DNA of 64,000 nucleotides from the NCBI GenBank assembly GCA_947371015.1, contig CANBNK010000002.1, forward strand, positions 1 through 64,000. Direction: 5' to 3'. Source of the DNA: Acetobacteraceae bacterium. Lineage in GTDB: Bacteria > Pseudomonadota > Alphaproteobacteria > Acetobacterales > Acetobacteraceae. Below the pieces are notes generated by a model. That model saw nothing but the letters and a program-made list of their open reading frames with translations, did no database searches and was not told the origin of the DNA. Shown piece after piece: positions 37,225-46,845 of this stretch. The translations under genes and the position numbers were made by a program. The number at the start of each line of letters is the position of its first letter. The stretch's first letter is position 1.

Positions 37225-38166
37225 CTAGTCAGCCTTGATGTTCGCTCGCCGCACCACCTCGCCCCATTTGGCGATCTCGGCGGCAATGAAGACCCGCGCC
37301 GCTTCCGGCGTATTGCCGATGGCGCGGGTGCCCATGGCGGCGAAGCGGCGCTGCAGGTCCGGGTCGGCCAGCGCCGCCACCACGGCGGCATGCAGCGCGG
37401 CCACTCGGGCTGGTGGCGTGGCAGCGGGCGCCAGCAGCGGGTACCAAGTCTCGGTCTCTACGCCCGCCACGCCGGCCTGGGCCATGGTCGGCACCTCCGG
37501 CAGCACGGCGCTGCGCACCGGGCTGGCCACCGCCAGCGCGCGCAGCGTCCCCTCCCGCACATGCGGCAGCAGCACCGCCAGGTCGTGGAAGCTCAGGTCC
37601 AGTTCCCCGGCCAGCAGCGCGGTGATGGCCGGCGCGGCGCCCCTGTAGGCCACATGCGTCAGCTGAATACCCGCCCGCAGCGCCAGCAGTTCAGGCGCCA
37701 AATGCGGCGTGCCGCCCGGCCCGGTGCTGCCGAAAGTCAGGCCCGGCCGCTGCTTCGCCAACGCCACCAGCTCCTCCAGCGTCTTCACCGGCGACGCCGC
37801 CCGCACCACCAGCAGCGAAGGTGTGGCGCCGACGATGCTGACCGGCGCGAAGTCGCGCAGCGTGTCGTAGGGCAAGCCAGGGATCAGCGACATCGCGACC
37901 GAGGCCGGCCCGGTGCTGGCGAAGGCCAGCGTCATCCCATCCGGCGCTGACTTGGCCACCGCATCCACGCCGATGGTGCCGCCGGCGCCGCCCCGGTTCT
38001 CCACCAGGATCGGCTGTCCCAACGGCCCGGCCATGGCAGCCGCCAGCAGCCGCGCGGCGGTATCCACCGGCCCACCCGGCGGGAACGGCACGATGAAGCG
38101 CACCGCACTGCCCTGGGCCAGCGCGGGCGAGGCCGCCAGCGCGGCCAGCAGCGCCCGCCGCTTCAC
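37225..38166 (-). CDS. Second Bug-family receptor, coupled to an M81 peptidase gene
   Basis: A 313-residue Bug receptor starting at GTG (VKRRALLAALAASPALAQGS), with a short signal peptide, then VRFIVPFPPGGPVDTAARLL and FGSTGPGGTPHLAPELLA. Its GTGA start overlaps the stop of the M81 family gene, so the two are made together. The usual partners TctA and TctB are not nearby. The ligand is probably a carboxylate or amide, by analogy only. Confidence 0.9.
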   Translation of the reverse strand: MKRRALLAALAASPALAQGSAVRFIVPFPPGGPVDTAARLLAAAMAGPLGQPILVENRGGAGGTIGVDAVAKSAPDGMTLAFASTGPASVAMSLIPGLPYDTLRDFAPVSIVGATPSLLVVRAASPVKTLEELVALAKQRPGLTFGSTGPGGTPHLAPELLALRAGIQLTHVAYRGAAPAITALLAGELDLSFHDLAVLLPHVREGTLRALAVASPVRSAVLPEVPTMAQAGVAGVETETWYPLLAPAATPPARVAALHAAVVAALADPDLQRRFAAMGTRAIGNTPEAARVFIAAEIAKWGEVVRRANIKAD

Positions 38167-39656
38167 GCCACGCGGTCCGGGCCCAGCGGCCGCAGCCGCA
38201 CGCCGGGGCGCAGCTTGGTGTAGGGGTAAAGCGCAGGGTCGGCGCCGTAGTAGCCCGGCGCCAGCACCACGATCACAGCCTCCGCGATCGGCTGGAAATC
38301 CCCGCGGAAATGGCAGGTGGATTTCAGCGCCAAGATCTTCTCGGCGGTCGGCTCCACACCCACGTGGCGGAACGGCGCCAGGTCCAGCGCCTGCATGCGC
38401 TTGGTGGTCACGACAACGCGCACGCCGCCGGTCTCCAGCACCGCCATCGGGCCGAGATCGACCGGACGGTTGCCGGAGACGCTGCCGGTGGTGTTGAACT
38501 TCCCGGCGCCGAGCGTGACCACGCGGAAGGTCGCGGCCAGCGGCGTTACCGGCTCCGGCCCGGTGCGGCCGCCGAGCGCCAGGGTGATGCTGGCGCCCTC
38601 GCCGGCTGCATGCGCCGCGCGCGCGGCATCCGCGTCGCACAGGAAGCCCAGCACCGCGCCTTCCGCCTTGGCCGCGATCAGCGCCTTCAACAGGTCGGTG
38701 GTGTCGGCATTGCCGCCGCAGCCCGGGTTGTCCTGGGTGTCCGCGATCACCACCGGCCTGGTCGCGGTGCGGGCGATGGCCATGGCCTGCGCCACGCCCT
38801 CCTCCGGGCTCACCATCGCCACCGCGAAGTTGGCTTCCTGTAGCACAATCTCGCGCAGCATGGCGTCGGCGGCGCGGTCGGCATCGGCCTGGGTCCAGGC
38901 ATGGGCGATCACGCTCGGCCCGCACCAGTACAGGTCGCTCGGCGGAAAGCCCGCGAGGTAGCTGAGGTTCAGCAGCCCGTCCTCGCACACCTTGCTGCGC
39001 GCCACGATGCCGGCGCTCGGCTCCACCAGCGTGCACTGGTCGTTCAGCGGAATCAGGAACGGCGTTTTTCGTAGCGCGCGGCCGGCGGGGCGGCCCTTTT
39101 CCAGCACCGCCTCCATCGCCTTCGCCGCGCGCAGCCCGGTCTGCGGCCGATCCACATGCGGGTAGGTCAGGTAGGCGATCAGCGCATCGGTATTCTGCAC
39201 CATCGCGGGGGTCACGTTGGAATGGTAATCCAGGCTGATCACCACCGGGATCACCTCGCCGACCACCGCGCGCACGCGGCGCAGCAACTCGCCCTCGCCA
39301 TCCTCGAACGGCGCACTCACCATGGCGCCGTGCAGGTCCAGGTACACCGCATCCAGCGGCATCGCCTCGCTCAGCCGGCCGACCATCTCGCCGACGATGC
39401 GCTCATACGCATCCGCGGTCACCAGGCCGCCAGCGCCACCACTGGTCCACAGCAGCGGCACCAACTCGTGCTTCGCCTCCATGGCCTGCATGAAGCCACC
39501 GAGCGCGAAGCTGGAGCCGCGCAGCCACTCGAATACATCGGCGCCGCGCACCAGCGGCGGGCGGTCGCGGTGGGTGTTGAAGTAGGCGTAGTCGGTATCC
39601 GGCTTCACGAAGCAATTCGTCTCGTGGTGAAATCCACCAACGGCTATGCGGGCCAT
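38163..39656 (-). CDS. M81 family metallopeptidase (MlrC-like)
   Basis: A 497-residue protein of the MlrC/microcystinase family. It begins MARIAVGGFHHETNCFVKPD, with further signature blocks AVYLDLHGAMVS, VISLDYHSNVTPAM and ADTQDNPGCGGNADTTDLLK. The His and Asp in these blocks are likely zinc ligands. Characterised members open cyclic peptides; most relatives in soil bacteria have unknown small amide substrates and, as here, stand beside peptide ABC transporters. The ATG of MARIAVGG is chosen by family start. Confidence 0.9.
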   Translation of the reverse strand: MARIAVGGFHHETNCFVKPDTDYAYFNTHRDRPPLVRGADVFEWLRGSSFALGGFMQAMEAKHELVPLLWTSGGAGGLVTADAYERIVGEMVGRLSEAMPLDAVYLDLHGAMVSAPFEDGEGELLRRVRAVVGEVIPVVISLDYHSNVTPAMVQNTDALIAYLTYPHVDRPQTGLRAAKAMEAVLEKGRPAGRALRKTPFLIPLNDQCTLVEPSAGIVARSKVCEDGLLNLSYLAGFPPSDLYWCGPSVIAHAWTQADADRAADAMLREIVLQEANFAVAMVSPEEGVAQAMAIARTATRPVVIADTQDNPGCGGNADTTDLLKALIAAKAEGAVLGFLCDADAARAAHAAGEGASITLALGGRTGPEPVTPLAATFRVVTLGAGKFNTTGSVSGNRPVDLGPMAVLETGGVRVVVTTKRMQALDLAPFRHVGVEPTAEKILALKSTCHFRGDFQPIAEAVIVVLAPGYYGADPALYPYTKLRPGVRLRPLGPDRVA

Positions 39657-39780
39657 GCGGCGCCCTCCCCTTGCCTGTCCGGAGCCTGATCCGCGAAGGC
39701 GAAGGCCGGAGCGGTGAATCAGTCTCCTCAATTACGGCGCAGCATGCCAGCGTGGCGCCAAAGCACAAGGAACCGCCCGC

Positions 39781-40467
39781 ATGCTGCACAACCCGCCGCT
39801 GCTGACCCTGCATCGCGGCCACCAGCGCCCGTCGCGCGCCATCATCGAAGCCTTCCGCAACGCGCAGACCGGCCATGTCTGCGACGCCATGGACGGCCGA
39901 GGCGCGGTGGACTGGCGGATCAAGCCGCTGGACCCCGACAACGCGGTGTTCTGCGGCCCCGCCATCACCGCCCACGCCTACCCGGCCGATACGGTCGGCA
40001 TGTTCGGCGCCCTGCATGAGGCCGAAGCCGGCGACGTGATCCTGGTGGCCTGCGACGGCTATACCGGCACCGCCGTGCTGGGCGACCTGGCCGCGGGCAT
40101 GATGAAGAACAAGGGCGTCGCCGGCTTCGTCACCGACGGCCTGGCACGGGACAAGGCGGGCATTTTGGCGACCCGCCTGCCGGTATTTGCCATGGGCGTC
40201 TCGCCCAACAGCCCCGCGCGCAACGGCCCCGGCGTGGTCGGCCTGCCCGTTGTGCTGGGTGGCGTGTACGTCCGCCCCGGCGACATCATCGTGGCCGATG
40301 CCGACAGCGTGGTGGTTGTGCCGCAGGACCGCGCGGAACAGGTGCTGGAAGCCCTGGCCGAAATTCGCGCCGCCGAGTTGATGGCGGAGCAGAAGGTGCG
40401 CGAGGGCGCGACGATGACCGGCGGCATGCTGCCGATCATCGCCGCCGCGAAGATCGTGCTGGGTTAG
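39781..40467 (+). CDS. RraA family protein (HMG/CHA aldolase-like)
   Basis: A 228-residue protein of the RraA/dimethylmenaquinone-methyltransferase-like family. Its characteristic region reads GDVILVACDGYTGTAVLGDL and GVAGFVTDGLARDKAG, then VVGLPVVLGGVYVRPGDIIV. Soluble relatives are either RNase E inhibitors or class II aldolases for 4-carboxy-4-hydroxy-2-oxoadipate. The Arg/Asp pattern fits the aldolase subgroup, but this is not certain. Between MlrC-like and peptide transport genes it likely belongs to a catabolic set. Confidence 0.85.
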   Translation: MLHNPPLLTLHRGHQRPSRAIIEAFRNAQTGHVCDAMDGRGAVDWRIKPLDPDNAVFCGPAITAHAYPADTVGMFGALHEAEAGDVILVACDGYTGTAVLGDLAAGMMKNKGVAGFVTDGLARDKAGILATRLPVFAMGVSPNSPARNGPGVVGLPVVLGGVYVRPGDIIVADADSVVVVPQDRAEQVLEALAEIRAAELMAEQKVREGATMTGGMLPIIAAAKIVLG

Positions 40468-40508
40468 CGCCTGATAGCCTGTGCCGAAAGGCGTGGATCA
40501 GTGGCTCG

Positions 40509-41363
40509 TCACCTTCGTTGGCTGCGCGGGTCCAAGGCATCGCGCAGCCCGTCGCCGACCAGGTTGAAGGCCAGCACCACCAGGAAGATCGCCACGCCGG
40601 GATAGATCGCCATCCACGGCGCCTGCGTCAGGAAGCGTTGCGCGCTGTTCAGCATGCTGCCCCAGCTGGGGTTGGGCGGCTGCTGGCCCAGGCCCAGGAA
40701 GCTCAGCGACGCCTCGGCGATGATGGCTTCGGCGATGGACAGCGTCGCCTGCACCATCAGCGGCGGGATGATGTTGGGCAGCACATGCACCACTGCCAGA
40801 CGCCAGGGCGGGTTGCCCATGGCGCGCGCGGCCTCCGCCCAGTCGGTGTTCTTCGCCTCCAGCGCCATGCCGCGCGACAGCCGCACGAAGACCGGGCTGG
40901 CGGTGATGGCGATGGCCAGCATCGCATTCTCCAGCGCCGGGCCGAGGAAAGCCGCCAGCGCGATGGCGAGAATGAGGAAAGGCACCGCCAACATGGCATC
41001 GGCCACGCGGCCGATGATGGTTTCCGTCCAGCCACCGGAAAGCCCGGCGATCAGCCCCAGCGGCACGCCGATCATCGCCGCCAGCGAGACCGCAACCACA
41101 CCCGCCAGCAGGCTTGCACGCGCGCCGTAGATGACGCGCGCCAGCACGTCGCGCCCGTTCTCATCCGTGCCGAACCAATGCGCCGCGCTGGGCGCCTTGC
41201 GCACCAGGGTCCAGCTGGTCTGCAACGGGTCGAACGGCGCCAGCAGCGGCGCGAAGACGGCCGCCGCGACGACGGCAGTGACCACCACCAGGCCGAATAC
41301 CGCCAGCCGATGCCGCAGGAACTGCCGCAGCGCGCGGCGGAAAGGTGACTCCGGGCCGCTCAT
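40509..41363 (-). CDS. Dipeptide/oligopeptide ABC permease (DppC type)
   Basis: A 284-residue inner-membrane permease with an N-terminal DppC/OppC helix (RFLRHRLAVFGLVVVTAVVA), HWFGTDENGRDVLARVIYGA and the coupling loop AEAARAMGNPPWRLAVVHVL. It is the last gene of a five-gene minus-strand operon DppD-DppF-DppA-DppB-DppC-like, overlapping its partner permease by four bases. Confidence 0.94.
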   Translation of the reverse strand: MSGPESPFRRALRQFLRHRLAVFGLVVVTAVVAAAVFAPLLAPFDPLQTSWTLVRKAPSAAHWFGTDENGRDVLARVIYGARASLLAGVVAVSLAAMIGVPLGLIAGLSGGWTETIIGRVADAMLAVPFLILAIALAAFLGPALENAMLAIAITASPVFVRLSRGMALEAKNTDWAEAARAMGNPPWRLAVVHVLPNIIPPLMVQATLSIAEAIIAEASLSFLGLGQQPPNPSWGSMLNSAQRFLTQAPWMAIYPGVAIFLVVLAFNLVGDGLRDALDPRSQRR

Positions 41364-42307
41364 GCGTGCCGCAGCCTCGGGTTGACCAGCAGGTAGATCA
41401 CGTCCGCGACCAGCGCCAGCAGCACGGTGATGACAGCCACCACCATGACCACGCCCTGCACCACCGGGTAGTCGCGGTTGAACACCGCATCCACGATCAG
41501 CTTGCCGAAGCCGGGGATGGTAAAGATTTGTTCCGTGAGCACCGCGCCAGCCAATAGCCGTCCCAGTTCAATCGCGCCCAGCGTCACCACCGGCACCAGC
41601 GCGTTGCGCAGCGCGTGCTTCAGCACCACCACGCGCTCGCCCATGCCCTTGGCGCGGGCCGTCCGCACATAGTCCTGGCTCAGCGCGTTCAGCATGGCGG
41701 CGCGCGTATGGCGCATCAGGACGGCCGAGATGGCATTGCCCAGCACGAAGGCCGGCATGATCGTGGTCTTCAGGCTCTGCCAGGGGTCCTCGAAGAACGG
41801 CACATAGCCCGAGGGCGGCAACCAGCCGAGGTTCACGCTGATCAGCAGGATCAGCATGATGCCGAGCCAGAAATTCGGCGTGGAGATGCCGGCCAGCGCC
41901 ACCGCATTCACCAGCACATCCGGCCAGCGTCCCTTGTACACGGCGGAAAGCACGCCCAGCGGCACGCCGATGCAGCAGGCGATGATGAAGGCCATGCCGC
42001 CGAGTTGCAGCGTCACCGGCAGCTTCTGCAGGATCAGCACCGCCACCGGTTCCCGGATGCGCCAGGAAAAGCCAAGGTCGCCCTGCAAGGCGCGCCACAG
42101 CCAGCGCGCGTATTGCTCCGGCAACGGCCGGTCCAGGAACAACTCCGCCCGGATCTGCGCCAGTACCAGCGGGTCGCCGCGCTCCTCGCCCGCCAAAATC
42201 AGCGCGGGGTCGCCCGGCATCAGCTGCTGCAACGCGAAGATCAGTACCGAGAGGATCAGCAGCGTCGGGATGATCTGTCCGACACGGCGCAGCAGCCATC
42301 CCGCCAT
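41360..42307 (-). CDS. Dipeptide/oligopeptide ABC permease (DppB type)
   Basis: A 315-residue permease with the DppB start MAGWLLRRVGQIIPTLLILS, PGDPALILAGEE, and the coupling loop YVRTARAKGMGERVVVLKHA. The C-terminus ends VIYLLVNPRLRHA as in the family. It directly follows the receptor gene with no gap and overlaps the DppC-type gene by four bases. Confidence 0.94.
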   Translation of the reverse strand: MAGWLLRRVGQIIPTLLILSVLIFALQQLMPGDPALILAGEERGDPLVLAQIRAELFLDRPLPEQYARWLWRALQGDLGFSWRIREPVAVLILQKLPVTLQLGGMAFIIACCIGVPLGVLSAVYKGRWPDVLVNAVALAGISTPNFWLGIMLILLISVNLGWLPPSGYVPFFEDPWQSLKTTIMPAFVLGNAISAVLMRHTRAAMLNALSQDYVRTARAKGMGERVVVLKHALRNALVPVVTLGAIELGRLLAGAVLTEQIFTIPGFGKLIVDAVFNRDYPVVQGVVMVVAVITVLLALVADVIYLLVNPRLRHA

Positions 42308-43810
42308 CTATTGCAGCCTCAGCCCCTGCACGCGGATCAGGCCGTCCGGCACGGCGGCGAAGCCCTGCACGCGGGCGCTCATCGCCGGGGTGTTCTTGCG
42401 GTGCCACAGGTAGATGCGCGACACGTCCTGCACCAACGCAATGCGCCACATCTGCTCCAGCAGCACGCGGCGCTCGGCCACGCCGTTAACCTGGCGCTGC
42501 TGGTTCAGCAGGGAATCGACCTGCGGGTTGCTGTAGCGGCCGTCATTCTGCGGCGCGCCGGTGTGGATGAAGGTCCAGATATTGCCATCCGGGTCGGTAC
42601 GGCCGGACCAGCCGAGCAGATAGGTCTCGAACTCGCCCCGCGTCGCCGCCTGCAGGCTGGAGGCGAACTCCATCGCGTTGATCTTCAGCTCGAAGCCCGC
42701 CTCGGCCACCATCGCCTGGATCACCTCGGCCACCTGGCGCAGGTCCGGGTTGTTCGGCACCGTCATCTCAACCTGCAACGGCGTGCGCACGCCGGCTTCG
42801 CGCAGGTGCGCCTTGGCGCGCTCCACATTGCGCGGCTCCGGCCGAATGCCCGGCACATAGTAGGGGCTGGCTGGCGGAACCGCCTGGCGGGTCGGGCTGT
42901 ACATGCCCTCATACACCACCTGGTTCGCCGCATCGCGGTCGATCGCCAACTCGAACGCCTGGCGCACCCTGGGGTCGCGGCCGAAGGGCGTGTTGGCGCG
43001 CGGGCCGTTGCCGATATTCAGCGTGATGCTCTGGTAGCCAAGCTCGTCGCTCAGCATCAGGCGCAGCCGGCTGTTGCGGCGGATGGCGGCAACGTCGGAA
43101 GGGCTGACGGTCTCTGATATCTCGATGGCGCCGGATTGCAGGTTGGCCAGCCGCACCGTGCTGTCGGGGATCGGCAGGTAGGTGATGCGGTTCAGGTGGA
43201 TGCGCGCGGCGTCCCAGTAGTCGGGAAAGCGCTCCACCACGATGCGGTCCTGCGCCACCCGCTCGACGAAGCGGAACGGCCCGGCGCAGACGGGGCGGTT
43301 GCCGAACTGGTTGCCCGCGGCTTCCGCCGCCTTGGGGCTGACGATCATGCCGGCGCGGTCGGTCAGCTGTGACAGGAACGGCGCGAAGGGTTCCTTCAAC
43401 CGGATGCGGACATGGGTGGCGTCCACCACCTCCACGCTCTCCATGCTGTTGATCTCGCCACGGCGAAAACTGCCCTGCATCGTCAGGTGGCGCATCAGGC
43501 TGTACTTCACCGCCTCGGCGTCCATCGCCTCGCCATCATGGAAGCGCACGCCGGTGCGCAGCGTGATGAGCAGCGTCCTCGGGTCCTCCCAGGCATGGGC
43601 AGTGGCCAGCTGCGGCACGATCTCCAGCTTCTCATTGATGTCGAACAGCTTGTCGCACAGCGCCGCAAAGACGATGCGGCCGACATAGGTGCGCGCCAGG
43701 CTGGGGTCGAGGATGTCCGGGTCCTCGCGCAGGCCGATCCGCAGGTTGGGCAGCGGTTGCGCGGCCACCGCGCCAGCCAGCAGCACCAATGCAAGCACAA
43801 GTCGGATCAT
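42308..43810 (-). CDS. Peptide ABC transporter substrate-binding protein (SBP family 5)
   Basis: A 500-residue periplasmic receptor. The signal peptide (MIRLVLALVLLAGAVAAQPL) is followed by LRIGLREDPDILDPSLARTY, the family-5 beginning. TLRTGVRFHDGEAMDAEAVK is the family hallmark, and the long bilobed body ends with the VQGLRLQ tail. Members bind di- and oligopeptides, opines, glutathione or nickel chelates; the ligand is not known here. It starts within the stop of the DppF-type ATPase (ATGA). Confidence 0.94.
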   Translation of the reverse strand: MIRLVLALVLLAGAVAAQPLPNLRIGLREDPDILDPSLARTYVGRIVFAALCDKLFDINEKLEIVPQLATAHAWEDPRTLLITLRTGVRFHDGEAMDAEAVKYSLMRHLTMQGSFRRGEINSMESVEVVDATHVRIRLKEPFAPFLSQLTDRAGMIVSPKAAEAAGNQFGNRPVCAGPFRFVERVAQDRIVVERFPDYWDAARIHLNRITYLPIPDSTVRLANLQSGAIEISETVSPSDVAAIRRNSRLRLMLSDELGYQSITLNIGNGPRANTPFGRDPRVRQAFELAIDRDAANQVVYEGMYSPTRQAVPPASPYYVPGIRPEPRNVERAKAHLREAGVRTPLQVEMTVPNNPDLRQVAEVIQAMVAEAGFELKINAMEFASSLQAATRGEFETYLLGWSGRTDPDGNIWTFIHTGAPQNDGRYSNPQVDSLLNQQRQVNGVAERRVLLEQMWRIALVQDVSRIYLWHRKNTPAMSARVQGFAAVPDGLIRVQGLRLQ

Positions 43811-44844
43811 GCGGCGGTCCCTTGGGTGAAGAAGGCTTGCAGGCGGCGCAGGCGCTCGCCGCCGGTCTCGGTTTCATGCGGTGCAATGGCCGGCGGCAGC
43901 TCGGCGGCCAAGTGGCAGGCGGCGGCGTGGGCTTCGCTCGGCAGCATCGGGTCCACTTCCCGGCATTTCGCCACCGCATGAGCGCAGCGGGTGTGGAAGC
44001 GGCAACCGCTCGGCGGCGCCATAGGGCTGGGCACATCCCCGGCCAGCGGCGGCGCCTTGGCACCCTGGCCCGGCACGGCGGCCAGCAGCGCGCGGGTGTA
44101 CGGGTGCTTGGGCCTGTTGAAAACCTGCTCGGTCTCGCCCAGTTCCACAATGCGGCCCAGGTACATCACCGCCACGCGGTCAGCGATGTGCCGCACTACC
44201 GCCAGGTCGTGGCTGATCAGCACGAAAGTCAGGCCGAGATCGCGGATCAAATCCTGCAGCAGGTTCACCACCTGCGCCTGGATCGAGACGTCGAGCGCAC
44301 TCACCGGCTCGTCGCCAATCACCAGCTTCGGCCCGCTGGCCAGGGCGCGGGCAATGGCGATGCGCTGGCGCTGGCCGCCGCTGAACTCATGCGGCCAGCG
44401 GCGGGCATGGTCGGCGCGCAGGCCGACGCGCTCCAGCCATTCGGCGACCTTGGCGCTTTCCTGCCCACGCGGCACCACGCCATGCAGGCGCATCGGCTCG
44501 GCGATGGCGGCTTCCACCGTCATGCGTGGGTCCAGACTCGCAAAAGGGTCCTGGAAGATCAGTTGCATGTCGCGCCGCCGCGCCCGCAGCGCGGCAGGCG
44601 ACAACGCCCGCAGGTCCTCGCCGCCGAAGCGCACCTCGCCCGCATCGGGCTCGATCAGCCGCAGCGCCAGCCGGCCCAGCGTGGACTTGCCACAGCCGCT
44701 TTCGCCGACGATGGCCAGCACCTCGCCCTGCGCCACGCTCAGCGACACGCCATCCACCGCGCGCACCGCACCACGAGAGCGCCCCAACGCATCCCGCACC
44801 GGAAACAGTTTGCGGAGATCGCGCAGTTCCAGCAGCGCGCTCAT
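43807..44844 (-). CDS. Dipeptide/oligopeptide ABC ATP-binding protein (DppF type)
   Basis: A 345-residue ATPase with Walker [10 protein letters not shown], signature FSGGQRQRIAIARAL, Walker B LVIGDEPVSALD and switch His LISHDLAVVRH. The C-terminal oligopeptide-transporter domain carries HPYTRALLAAVPG and the Cys cluster CRFHTRCAHAVAKCREVDP, which in relatives may bind an Fe-S cluster. The ATG overlaps the DppD-type stop by four bases. Confidence 0.94.
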   Translation of the reverse strand: MSALLELRDLRKLFPVRDALGRSRGAVRAVDGVSLSVAQGEVLAIVGESGCGKSTLGRLALRLIEPDAGEVRFGGEDLRALSPAALRARRRDMQLIFQDPFASLDPRMTVEAAIAEPMRLHGVVPRGQESAKVAEWLERVGLRADHARRWPHEFSGGQRQRIAIARALASGPKLVIGDEPVSALDVSIQAQVVNLLQDLIRDLGLTFVLISHDLAVVRHIADRVAVMYLGRIVELGETEQVFNRPKHPYTRALLAAVPGQGAKAPPLAGDVPSPMAPPSGCRFHTRCAHAVAKCREVDPMLPSEAHAAACHLAAELPPAIAPHETETGGERLRRLQAFFTQGTAA

Positions 44845-45800
44845 GCCGCCAGCACCTGGTCCAGTGGCGCGCGCCAGCAGGCGGCGCTGTGCCCGGGCGC
44901 TACCTCGGCCAAGGGCGGCGGCTGTTTGCAGCGCGCCTCCGCGAAGGGACAACGCGGGGCGAAGCGGCAGCCTGGGGGCAGGTTCAGCGGGTCCGGCACG
45001 GCGCCCTCGATGCTCGCCAGCCGGCCGCGCCCACCCACCAGCCGTGGCGCCGCACCCAGCAGCCCCACCGTGTAGGGGTGCTGCGGCGTGGCGAATAGCT
45101 GCGCCGCCGGCGCCGCCTCCACCACCCGCCCGGCATACATCACTGCCACATGGTCGGCGCGGTCAGCGACCACGCCCAGGTCATGGGTGATCAGCACCAC
45201 TGCGGTGCCGGTTTCTTGCCGCAACTCGTCCAGCAGCGCCATGATCTGCGCCTGCACCGTCACGTCCAACGCCGTGGTCGGCTCGTCGCACAGCAGCAGG
45301 CGGGGGCGGCAGGCCAGCGCCATGGCGATCATCACCCGCTGGCGCATGCCGCCGGAAAGCTGATGCGGGTATTGCCGCGCCCGCCGCTCGGCATCCGGTA
45401 TCTGTGCGCGCGAAAGCATCTCCACCGCGGCGTCGAAGGCGGCGCGAGGCGCCAGGCCGCGATGCCGGCGCAATGCCTCGGCCACCTGTTCGCCGGCGGT
45501 GAAGGCCGGGTTCAGGCTGGTCATCGGTTCCTGGAATACCATGGCCAGGTCACGACCGCGCTGCGCCTCGCGCGCGTCTCGGCCATCGAACAGAATGCGC
45601 CCGCCCAACTGGGCGCTGTCTGGCAGCAGTCCCATCACCGCCAGCGCGGTGACGGACTTGCCGCAGCCGCTTTCGCCGACCACCGCCAGCATCTGGCCAG
45701 GTGCCACGCTGAAGGAAACCGCCTCCACTGCGCGCACCAGGCCGCGATCGGTGGCAAAGCCAACGGAGAGATTGTCGAGTTCCAGGACCGGGGTGCTCAT
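44841..45800 (-). CDS. Dipeptide/oligopeptide ABC ATP-binding protein (DppD type)
   Basis: A 319-residue ATPase, the first gene of the five-gene peptide transport operon. It has Walker [11 protein letters not shown]-loop [18 protein letters not shown], signature [15 protein letters not shown] and Walker [15 protein letters not shown]. The C-terminal domain has [14 protein letters not shown] and the Cys cluster [16 protein letters not shown]. The order ATPases, receptor, permeases is unusual compared with dppABCDF. Confidence 0.94.
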   Translation of the reverse strand: MSTPVLELDNLSVGFATDRGLVRAVEAVSFSVAPGQMLAVVGESGCGKSVTALAVMGLLPDSAQLGGRILFDGRDAREAQRGRDLAMVFQEPMTSLNPAFTAGEQVAEALRRHRGLAPRAAFDAAVEMLSRAQIPDAERRARQYPHQLSGGMRQRVMIAMALACRPRLLLCDEPTTALDVTVQAQIMALLDELRQETGTAVVLITHDLGVVADRADHVAVMYAGRVVEAAPAAQLFATPQHPYTVGLLGAAPRLVGGRGRLASIEGAVPDPLNLPPGCRFAPRCPFAEARCKQPPPLAEVAPGHSAACWRAPLDQVLAA

Positions 45801-45846
45801 TCCCCCGATCCTAGCAAGGCTCGCGCCAAGGGCACGAGGGGCTTGG

Positions 45847-46842
45847 CTACAGCTTCACCTTGAACAGGTTGCCGATCTCGCCAACGATGCCGCGGCGGAA
45901 GGCCAGCACGCAGGCAACGAAGATCACGCCCTGGATGACTGTCACCCAGGCGCCCATCTCGGCCAGGTAGTTCTGCATGCCGATCACCACGGCGGCACCG
46001 ATCACCGGCCCGAAGATGGTGCCAAGCCCGCCCACCAGCGTCATCAGCACCACCTCGCCGGACATGGAGAAGTGCACGTCGGTCAGCGTGGCGATGCCGA
46101 AGACCAGCGTCTTGGTCGCGCCGGCCACGCCGGCCAGCCCGCAGGACAGGATGAAGGCCACCAGCTTGTAGTCATCCGTGCGGTAGCCCAGGGAGGTCGT
46201 CCGCGGCTCATTCTCGCGGATCGCCTTCATCACCTGGCCGAACGGGGAATGGATGACCCGGTGGATGGCCATGAAGCCGCACAGGAAGACCACTGCGACC
46301 ACCCAGTACATGGACATGTCGTTGTCCAGCGGGATGACACCGAACAGCTTGCCGCGCGGGATCGCTTGGATGCCGTCCTCGCCGCCGGTGAAGGGCGCCT
46401 GCACGCAGAAGAAATAGACCATCTGCGCCAGCGCCATGGTGATCATGGCGAAGTAGATACCCTGGCGGCGAATGGCCAGCCAGCCGCCCACCAGGCCAAG
46501 GGCAGCGCCGATCAGGCCGCCGGCAATGATGCTGATCTCTGGCGTCAGGCCCATCACCTTGGCGGCGTGCCCGGCGACATAGCCGCCCATGCCGAAATAG
46601 GCGGCATGGCCGAAGCTCATCAGCCCGACATAGCCGATCAACAGGTTGAAGGCGCAGGCGAACAGCGCGAAGCAGAGCAACTTCATCACGAAGACCGGGT
46701 AGAGGAAGAACGGCGCCGCCCCAACCGCCGCGACCAGCAGGAGCAGCGCGATCAGTTGGCTGCCGTTGAAGCCCCAGATACCCGGCGCCTGCTTGCCGAC
46801 AACGCCGGTCGGAATGGCGGTGAGCGTGGTTTCGCTGGCCAT
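45847..46842 (-). CDS. Second LivM-type ABC permease
   Basis: A 331-residue permease, last gene of the second branched-chain-type operon. It has a roughly 30-residue polar N-terminus, about nine transmembrane helices, FNLLIGYVGLMSFGHAAYFG near the start, and the coupling loop KAIRENEPRTTSLGYRTDDY. The central part carries VQAPFTGGEDGIQAIPRGKL, as in LivM proteins that serve amides and aromatic acids. It starts four bases after the LivH-type stop. Confidence 0.93.
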   Translation of the reverse strand: MASETTLTAIPTGVVGKQAPGIWGFNGSQLIALLLLVAAVGAAPFFLYPVFVMKLLCFALFACAFNLLIGYVGLMSFGHAAYFGMGGYVAGHAAKVMGLTPEISIIAGGLIGAALGLVGGWLAIRRQGIYFAMITMALAQMVYFFCVQAPFTGGEDGIQAIPRGKLFGVIPLDNDMSMYWVVAVVFLCGFMAIHRVIHSPFGQVMKAIRENEPRTTSLGYRTDDYKLVAFILSCGLAGVAGATKTLVFGIATLTDVHFSMSGEVVLMTLVGGLGTIFGPVIGAAVVIGMQNYLAEMGAWVTVIQGVIFVACVLAFRRGIVGEIGNLFKVKL

Positions 46843-46845
46843 GGG

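Noticed and set aside
40468-40508. CTGAT/ATCAG inverted repeat between the RraA-like and DppC-type genes
   Set aside because: Arms are only five bases with a long loop and no tail; too weak to call a terminator.
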